Below, one piece after another: positions 16,310 through 21,244 of a DNA stretch of 21,244 bases. The DNA comes from Rickettsiales bacterium (lineage in GTDB: Bacteria > Pseudomonadota > Alphaproteobacteria > Rickettsiales > UBA1997). Location: positions 1 through 21,244 of the forward strand of contig JAITBB010000095.1 in assembly GCA_031283795.1 (NCBI GenBank). Reading direction: 5' to 3'. The notes beneath the pieces are model-generated. The model was given only the letters and a program-made list of their open reading frames with translations. It was not told the DNA's origin and searched no databases. The first letter of the stretch is position 1; each line of letters starts with the position of its first letter. The position numbers and the translations under genes are program-made.

Positions 16310-16981
16310 ATGCAGATAAGCACAGATGACTACATAATCTTTAGAAGCGGGTTTTTCAAGATAAATTACACAATACTCTTCTCCTGGATCGTTATGCTGC
16401 TGCTGGTGGGAATAGCTATGATTCTAAAGGTTAAAATGGAGAAAACACCGGCCAGCAACAGAAACATATCGTTTCTGCAGGCTACCATCGAGATATTTCT
16501 GGAGCAGGTCACCAAACTAGTGAGAGAAACCAACAGAGCTAGAAGTGAAATAATTTTGCCCCTTATAGGCACTCTGTTCCTCTATGTTCTGGCCTCCAAC
16601 CTGATATCACTGGTGCCACTCTGTGTTTCACCCACAGCTTCGCTCACTACCACAGTGGCCCTAGCACTGATTGTGTTTACATTCACGATTTTCACCGGAC
16701 TAAGAGAACACGGCCTTGGGCACTTTAGAAAATATATGAAACCTGTGTTTATCATGGCTCCCTTTAATATCATGGGAGACCTATCAAAAATCGCCTCTCT
16801 ATCCATAAGACTCTATGGAAATGTGATGAGCGCATTCGTCATAGATTCTATATTGTCCAGCATCAAACTATTGTCCACTGGATTTCCAGTGGTTATAAGT
16901 CTGTTGGGAATGGTAAGTGGTGTTATACAGGCGTATATTTTTTCGATGCTGTCACTAATGTTTCTGTCATCGGATGATTAG
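16310..16981 (+). CDS. atpB: N-type ATP synthase subunit a
   Basis: This membrane stator subunit forms the ion half-channels beside the c-ring. The 223-residue protein, of usual N-type length, has about five membrane spans. The essential Arg is R167 in SLSIRLYGN, matching E. coli R210. Q207 in GVIQAYIFSML corresponds to E. coli Q252. NLISLVP (97-103) is the usual helix landmark. It is almost contiguous with atpR (1 bp), implying translational coupling. Confidence 0.94.
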   Translation: MQISTDDYIIFRSGFFKINYTILFSWIVMLLLVGIAMILKVKMEKTPASNRNISFLQATIEIFLEQVTKLVRETNRARSEIILPLIGTLFLYVLASNLISLVPLCVSPTASLTTTVALALIVFTFTIFTGLREHGLGHFRKYMKPVFIMAPFNIMGDLSKIASLSIRLYGNVMSAFVIDSILSSIKLLSTGFPVVISLLGMVSGVIQAYIFSMLSLMFLSSDD

Positions 16982-17006
16982 TTATTAACTTTTAGGAGAA
17001 AAGAAG

Positions 17007-17279
17007 ATGGAAAATTCGGTCATAGTGGCCACACTTTCAATCCTAGCGGCAAGCATTGTGGTTGTCGTGGGAGCAACATTCACCGGCCTTGGAGAAGCGT
17101 CGGTGGCAAGACAGGCAATGCAGTCCATAGCTCAACAGCCGGATGAGTCCGGTAAAATATCATCGACCCTATTCATATCTCTATCGATGATAGAGTCTTC
17201 GGCCATATATTGTCTACTCATTGCGATGATATTGATTTTTAGTAACCCGTTTTGGAATTTTTTCACAAAACACCTATGA
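17007..17279 (+). CDS. atpE: N-type ATP synthase subunit c with Na+-type, two-carboxylate ion site
   Basis: This rotor-ring subunit is a 90-residue helical hairpin. Helix 2 carries the ion-binding E63 followed by S64, S65 and Y68 (MIESSAIY), matching the E65, S66, T67 and Y70 of the Ilyobacter Na+ ring. Helix 1 has E30 (GLGEAS) at the position of Ilyobacter Q32, giving a two-carboxylate site like that of the Fusobacterium nucleatum ring. The polar loop reads A-Q-Q-P (42-45) instead of the very conserved RQP, so the loop Arg is Gln43. The ATG has a strong AGGAG 11 nt upstream. Na+ coupling is inferred from these residues; H+ use is not excluded, since N-type rings of both kinds may exist. Confidence 0.95.
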   Translation: MENSVIVATLSILAASIVVVVGATFTGLGEASVARQAMQSIAQQPDESGKISSTLFISLSMIESSAIYCLLIAMILIFSNPFWNFFTKHL

Positions 17280-17300
17280 TTTTGATCGGAGGGTATTCAG

Positions 17301-18041
17301 ATGAACATAGACACCTTCACACTAGTGACCCAGGTCGTCAATTTCCTAGCGTTGCTTCTTATCCTTAGAAAGTTTCTCTATAGACCAGTGGCTAAGGTTA
17401 TTCGGGACAGGCAGGAGTACGTCAGAAACACTATAGAGAATGCCGAGGACAGACTAAAGGAGGCTGAAGCTAAGAAAGAGGCCTGCCAGATTGAGCTGGA
17501 TAGCATCAATGGTCAGAAAAAGGCACAGATCGATAGGATAGCGGAAGAAGTAGCCGAGTACAGAGCGGCACAGTTCGAAAAGATCAGAGAGGAGGTAGAG
17601 ACCAAAAAGATCGAATTTACGAAACATCTGGGAGATGAAAGAGACACCATCCTAAATGGTGTGGTCAGTGGCGTCTGTCTAAACATTAGCGATTTTCTAA
17701 TGGACATATTTGTGTCACTGACAGGTAATTCCTTTGAAAATTCAATGCTAAACAAGTTTTTGGAGGAGATCAGCAATTTCCCCAATGAATTTATAGAGAG
17801 AATCAATAGGTCCTCCGGTGGCGATGTGCTGTTCGTCTCCAGTTTTGAGTTGAACAGCTCCCAGAAGAGTCAGGTCGAAAAGACCTTTAGGAAGAAATGC
17901 ATATCCTACGGGGCCATAGGCTTTGGAACTGACAGAGAAATTGGTCTAGGCCACAGGATAGTGGCCGGCAGTCTGACTATTAATTCCAACATTAGGAATA
18001 TAGTTGACCAGTTCAGAGCAAAGCTTGAGCAGACAATCTAG
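17301..18041 (+). CDS. atpF: N-type ATP synthase subunit b with delta-like C-terminus
   Basis: This peripheral-stalk subunit is 246 residues long, far more than the ~160 of ordinary b. It has an N-terminal membrane span (7-30, LVTQVVNFLALLLILRKFLY), a long charged coiled coil (about 35-115), and a C-terminal domain with VSSFELNSSQKSQVEKTFRK and GHRIVAGSLTINSNI, similar in plan to the C-terminus of delta/OSCP. This matches the long N-type b that stands in for the absent delta subunit, and no delta gene is in the operon. GGAGG precedes the ATG by 10 nt. Confidence 0.92.
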   Translation: MNIDTFTLVTQVVNFLALLLILRKFLYRPVAKVIRDRQEYVRNTIENAEDRLKEAEAKKEACQIELDSINGQKKAQIDRIAEEVAEYRAAQFEKIREEVETKKIEFTKHLGDERDTILNGVVSGVCLNISDFLMDIFVSLTGNSFENSMLNKFLEEISNFPNEFIERINRSSGGDVLFVSSFELNSSQKSQVEKTFRKKCISYGAIGFGTDREIGLGHRIVAGSLTINSNIRNIVDQFRAKLEQTI

Positions 18042-18055
18042 GAGAGAGGGCAGTA

Positions 18056-19567
18056 ATGGAACCTTGTCGTGAAATTTTGGATAAAATCGAGAATCTATTG
18101 AAGAGCTCCATAGCCTCTTCTAGAGGCAACTACATTAGCTTTGACGAGGCAGCCACCGTAATTCGGGTGGCTGGTTCAATAGTGGTGGCCAGGGGCTTCT
18201 CTAGAATCTCCTCCGAAGAATGTGTCGTCATAGACGGTAAGTACATTGGCATAGCATCCGTTCTAGAGGATGATCTCGTTAAGATCATGCTGCTGGATAG
18301 GACACATTCCATAAAAATCGGCTCAAAGGTTAAAATAACCGGCAGACCATTTATGATCCCAGTGAGTGACAGTCTCATCGGTCGTGTAGTTGACGGTCTC
18401 TGCAGACCCATAGACGGCGGAGAGGACATACAGACCACAAAGAGTCTGCCAATAGAGAGGCCGGCAACCAGCATAATAGATAGAAAATCCATTGACAGAC
18501 CTCTACAAACCGGCATAAAGGTCATTGACTCGCTCATAGCCATCGGCAGAGGCCAGAGAGAGCTGATCATTGGGGATAGACAGACGGGGAAAACGGCTCT
18601 GGCGCTCGACATCATTCTCAGCCAGAGAAATCAGGATGTGATCTGTATATACTGCAGCATAGGTCAGAGGAACAGCTCCGTAGCTAATATACTGAAGTTA
18701 CTGAAAAGCCACGGCGCTATGGCCTACAGCATAGTGGTTCATGCCAGTGGCAGTGAGATAGCCGGCCATCAGTTCATAGCGCCCTACACGGCAACCAGTA
18801 TAGCGGAGTATTTCATGGAGCAGGGCAAACATGTTCTCCTGGTCTACGATGATCTCACTAGACATGCCAGGATCTACAGGGAAATATCTCTACTGCTAGA
18901 GAAGAATCCAGGAAGGGAGGCCTTTCCGGCCGATGTCTTCTACGCCCATGCGCGGCTACTGGAGAGATCGGCCAACAGAACCGAGGAGATCGGAGGGGGA
19001 TCAATAACTTCTCTACCCATAGTTGAGACCGAAGCCGAGAACATTTCGGCCTACGTGCCAACCAACATACTATCCATAACGGATGGACAAATATATCTAA
19101 GTCCACTTCTCTTCCACAGTGGAATATTGCCAGCAGTGGACGTTGGAAAGTCGGTATCGAGGGTTGGCAGCGCTGCCCAACTGCCGATCTATAGAAATGC
19201 TATAAGAGCACTGGGAATGGACTATGCACAATTCGAAGAACTGGAATCCTTTTCAAAGTTCTCCATAAACCTAGATGAGACCACCGAAAAGGTCATACAG
19301 CGGGGAAAGCAGATCAGAGAAATATTGAAACAGAAGATACACAGCCCCATGAACGTGGCCGAGCAGGTCGGAATTTTTCTATGTCTAAACAACAATGTCT
19401 TCTCTAAAATTTCTCCAGAGAAGATGGAGGAGGCTCAGGATATAGCTATAAAAATGCTTAACGAAGGTCCAGGAGAAATAATAAATATTGTTAATTCCGG
19501 AAAAAATCTGGACCAGAATATGATAAATTCCTACCTAAATAGGGTAAGAAACAAGTTGGGAGGATAA
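18056..19567 (+). CDS. atpA: N-type ATP synthase subunit alpha
   Basis: This noncatalytic nucleotide-binding F1 subunit is 503 residues long, a normal size. It has Walker A GDRQTGKT (173-180), LLVYDDLTRHA for Walker B, and the arginine finger R369 in SRVGSAAQ that completes the beta catalytic site. AGGAGAG precedes the ATG. It is separated from atpF by 14 bp and abuts atpG with no gap. All active-site residues look intact, so the F1 head should be competent for ATP hydrolysis and synthesis. Confidence 0.97.
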   Translation: MEPCREILDKIENLLKSSIASSRGNYISFDEAATVIRVAGSIVVARGFSRISSEECVVIDGKYIGIASVLEDDLVKIMLLDRTHSIKIGSKVKITGRPFMIPVSDSLIGRVVDGLCRPIDGGEDIQTTKSLPIERPATSIIDRKSIDRPLQTGIKVIDSLIAIGRGQRELIIGDRQTGKTALALDIILSQRNQDVICIYCSIGQRNSSVANILKLLKSHGAMAYSIVVHASGSEIAGHQFIAPYTATSIAEYFMEQGKHVLLVYDDLTRHARIYREISLLLEKNPGREAFPADVFYAHARLLERSANRTEEIGGGSITSLPIVETEAENISAYVPTNILSITDGQIYLSPLLFHSGILPAVDVGKSVSRVGSAAQLPIYRNAIRALGMDYAQFEELESFSKFSINLDETTEKVIQRGKQIREILKQKIHSPMNVAEQVGIFLCLNNNVFSKISPEKMEEAQDIAIKMLNEGPGEIINIVNSGKNLDQNMINSYLNRVRNKLGG

Positions 19568-20503
19568 ATGGATAATCTCAACACTCTAAAAAACGATCTA
19601 GAATCGACAAAGGAACTAAAAAAAATCATCTCCACGATGAAAACCCTCGCCATGGCCAACATAAAAATCTACGAAAAAATAGTTTTTAATCTGCTGAAAT
19701 ATCAGTCCAACGTTGATCTCGGACTCCAGGCTATTTTAAATCAGAGGCCGGAAGCCATTGACTACATAGATTATGTCAGAGGCCCCCATGAAAATGAGAA
19801 GACGGGAACCAGTAGAAAGGCCATTGCTCTGATCATAGGCTCTAATCAGGGCCTGTGTGGAAAGTTCAACGATAGAGTTGTGGATTTCTTTCTGGGAAAC
19901 GTTAAATCCCAGGGTAACGACTACATAGTTACAGTCGGCAATCGAGTAAACACACTCGCCAGTGCAAAACAGATCAGAGTGGATAGACACTTTAGCATGC
20001 CGGGATCAAAAAAACAGCTGATATGGTTCGTATATGAACTATTTAATATGATAGAGATGATCCTAGACAACGGAGAATTGGCAAAAGTCACCCTATATTT
20101 CACAAATTACAGTGCAAGAGGCCTAGGCTCCCTCACTAGAAGAAGAGTACTACCACTGGACAGGAAAAATTTCGACAGACTTCGGGAGAAAAAATGGCCC
20201 ACAAACAACATACCCTGCTGGAGACTCGACAGTAGGAAACTAGTTTCGGGCTTCATACAGCAGTACATGTTCACTAGCATATATATGGCTCTAGCCAATT
20301 CTCTAGCCTCGGAACAGATGAGCAGAATAGAAACCCTCCATGGCGCTGAGCAAAACATCAGGAGCCGTCTCGACGAGATAACCCTAAAAATAAACCAGAC
20401 TAGACAGAACACTATAACCACGGAGCTCCTCGACATGCTATCGGGCACAAAACTGCTGCTATACGGATCTCCCCAGCGCAATTCATACCATTCAGGCACG
20501 TGA
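19568..20503 (+). CDS. atpG: N-type ATP synthase subunit gamma
   Basis: This is the central rotor shaft. The 311-residue protein shows the N-type N-terminal helix signature TMKTLAMANIKIYEK and the C-terminal helix ending in ITTELLDMLSG. Between them lies the conserved IIGSNQGLCGKFND (ordinary gamma has a similar SDRGLCG). It begins at the base after the atpA stop, with GGGAGG inside the end of atpA, and closes the operon. About 20 residues follow the usual C-terminal motif. Confidence 0.93.
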   Translation: MDNLNTLKNDLESTKELKKIISTMKTLAMANIKIYEKIVFNLLKYQSNVDLGLQAILNQRPEAIDYIDYVRGPHENEKTGTSRKAIALIIGSNQGLCGKFNDRVVDFFLGNVKSQGNDYIVTVGNRVNTLASAKQIRVDRHFSMPGSKKQLIWFVYELFNMIEMILDNGELAKVTLYFTNYSARGLGSLTRRRVLPLDRKNFDRLREKKWPTNNIPCWRLDSRKLVSGFIQQYMFTSIYMALANSLASEQMSRIETLHGAEQNIRSRLDEITLKINQTRQNTITTELLDMLSGTKLLLYGSPQRNSYHSGT

Positions 20504-20529
20504 TTCCCTTCACCGGAAACGGAACTCGT

Positions 20530-20688
20530 CTACAAACTCTTTTTTCTGACCCCCTTTTCCTCCATAATTCCCGATCGTCGGTTACTCTTGAGTTTGGAAT
20601 CCGTTTTTACTTTCCCAACAAATACCGCTACAGCCTGCAACACCCTTTGGAAATCAACTTTTTCATTCTTTGGTTGCACTTTGGCCAT
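20530..20688 (-). CDS. Small basic protein, 52 residues, unassigned
   Basis: The ATG at 20688 has a near-perfect ribosome binding site, GGGGAGG (20697-20703), with 8-nt spacing and a good promoter upstream at 20740-20767. The product starts MAKVQPKNEKVDF, has a short hydrophobic middle (VLQAVAVFVG) and ends with a basic tail (RRSGIMEEKGVRKKSL). I do not recognise it. The NExVD start and the Arg/Lys-rich end faintly recall ribosomal protein bS21, but spacing and the hydrophobic middle do not fit well. It is convergent with atpG, 26 bp away. The expression signals make it more credible than its length suggests. Confidence 0.6.
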   Translation of the reverse strand: MAKVQPKNEKVDFQRVLQAVAVFVGKVKTDSKLKSNRRSGIMEEKGVRKKSL

Positions 20689-20739
20689 AGGACAAACCTC
20701 CCCTTACCGGGTTTCTTAGTAAAAATGGACTGCTATCTC

Positions 20740-20767
20740 ATTATAGTGATATAATATACCAAGTCAA
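20740..20767 (-). promoter_or_regulatory. Sigma70 promoter of the 52-residue gene
   Basis: On the minus strand TTGACT (20762-20767) is followed after 16 bp by a perfect TATAAT (20740-20745). Transcription would start near 20733, about 45 nt before the ATG. Confidence 0.6.
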
Positions 20768-20857
20768 TGGGAAGTTGCCCAGCCATCCACTACCCATCTG
20801 AACACACCGGAAACTCCAATCGAATACTATAGATAGAGATGATGGGCACGATCCTAG

Positions 20858-20881
20858 AAATCGGGATTCACCTAGTCCCGA
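20858..20881 (-). terminator. Possible terminator of yajQ
   Basis: TCGGGA and TCCCGA (20876-20881 and 20861-20866 on the plus strand) pair as a 6-bp stem with a 9-nt loop that contains the yajQ stop codon. Only three T follow on the minus strand, so termination may be weak. Confidence 0.3.
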
Positions 20882-21244
20882 AAGTTTATAAATTGGAGAG
20901 GTACCTGAAGATCTAGACCCTTTATCTGCTGTATGGCCGCCTGCAGATCATCCCGGGATTTTCCCGATACTCTAATTTCATCCCCCTGAATGGAGGCCTG
21001 AACCTTTAGCTTGGACTGTTTGAAGAACTTTGTCACCCGCTTAGCATTTTCCTGGTCTATCCCCTCCTTCAGCTTCACCAGCTGGCGCAGAGTGTTACCA
21101 CCAGCCTTCTCCTCATCCTGAAAATCCAGAGATAGCGGATCCAACTTCCTCTTCACAAAGGTTGCCCTCAGAGACGATTGGATTTGCTGGAGGCAATACT
21201 CGCTGTCTGCCACCAGAGTAATGGTCTTCTCTTTCCTGTCGAGC
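20872..21244 (-). CDS. YajQ-family nucleotide-binding protein (partial, N-terminus beyond right edge)
   Basis: The frame runs open from the right edge to the stop at 20872, giving about 123 C-terminal residues of a protein normally near 160. The end SKLKVQASIQGDEIRVSGKSRDDLQAAIQ...QFINFRD matches the highly conserved C-terminus of YajQ. The internal GTG at 21213 is not the start, because the frame continues upstream with LDRKEKTITLVAD, which also aligns. YajQ proteins bind nucleotides, and some bind cyclic di-GMP as regulators; the role here is unknown. Confidence 0.95.
   Translation of the reverse strand, partial: LDRKEKTITLVADSEYCLQQIQSSLRATFVKRKLDPLSLDFQDEEKAGGNTLRQLVKLKEGIDQENAKRVTKFFKQSKLKVQASIQGDEIRVSGKSRDDLQAAIQQIKGLDLQVPLQFINFRD

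Noticed and set aside
18858..19106. Minus-strand frames inside atpA, atpG and other plus-strand genes
   Set aside because: They overlap genes with full conserved motifs and show no family signatures of their own.
20530..20688. Firm assignment of the 52-residue protein as ribosomal protein bS21
   Set aside because: Only the N-terminal NExVD and a basic tail agree. The spacing is about five residues longer and the middle is hydrophobic rather than basic.
20500..20754. Plus-strand 84-codon frame after atpG
   Set aside because: It is antisense to the 52-residue gene, which has its own promoter and ribosome binding site. The plus-strand frame has no such signals and an unlikely composition.

Overview
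The window looks like part of a host-associated, probably alphaproteobacterial, genome. This rests on a short ProRS without the large editing insertion, a type 2 (eukaryote-like) IleRS, heavy AGA/AGG and ATA codon use, and a degenerate or repurposed envelope enzyme. The exact lineage cannot be fixed from this sequence. TGA, TAG and TAA all act as stops, so the code is standard. No mobile element, CRISPR array or rRNA was found.

Left block (1-9987, minus strand, read right to left): a small ribbon-helix-helix protein, ileS, a phosphoethanolamine-transferase-like membrane protein that lacks its nucleophile, a 43-residue membrane peptide, an unassigned 354-bp stretch, proS, and a large surface protein that runs off the left edge. 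The surface protein (at least 985 codons) has a signal peptide, two tandem ~344-residue passenger units and the start of a C-terminal beta-barrel. Each unit carries a hydrophobic hairpin and MORN-like motifs. It is easily missed because its stop codon lies outside the window.

Centre (9988-14053): recG is divergent from the left block. A tRNA-Leu(GAG) gene lies on the minus strand. rph and map overlap by ATGA on the plus strand.

Right block (14213-20503, plus strand): a compact eight-gene ATP synthase operon in the order beta, epsilon, AtpR, a, c, b/delta-like, alpha, gamma. This is the N-ATPase layout (atpDCQRBEFAG) without atpQ. There is no separate delta gene. The c subunit carries two ion-site carboxylates plus Ser and Tyr, which points to Na+ binding. 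The operon would build a complete rotary ATPase that probably exports Na+ (or H+) at the cost of ATP. A terminator-like hairpin ends 10 nt before the atpD start. At the right edge, a 52-residue orphan gene with a good promoter and ribosome binding site and the 3' part of yajQ lie on the minus strand.

Most promoter candidates share a TTGACT- or TTGACG-like -35 and a TATAAT-like -10 with 16-18 bp between them, so a standard sigma70 appears to be in use.
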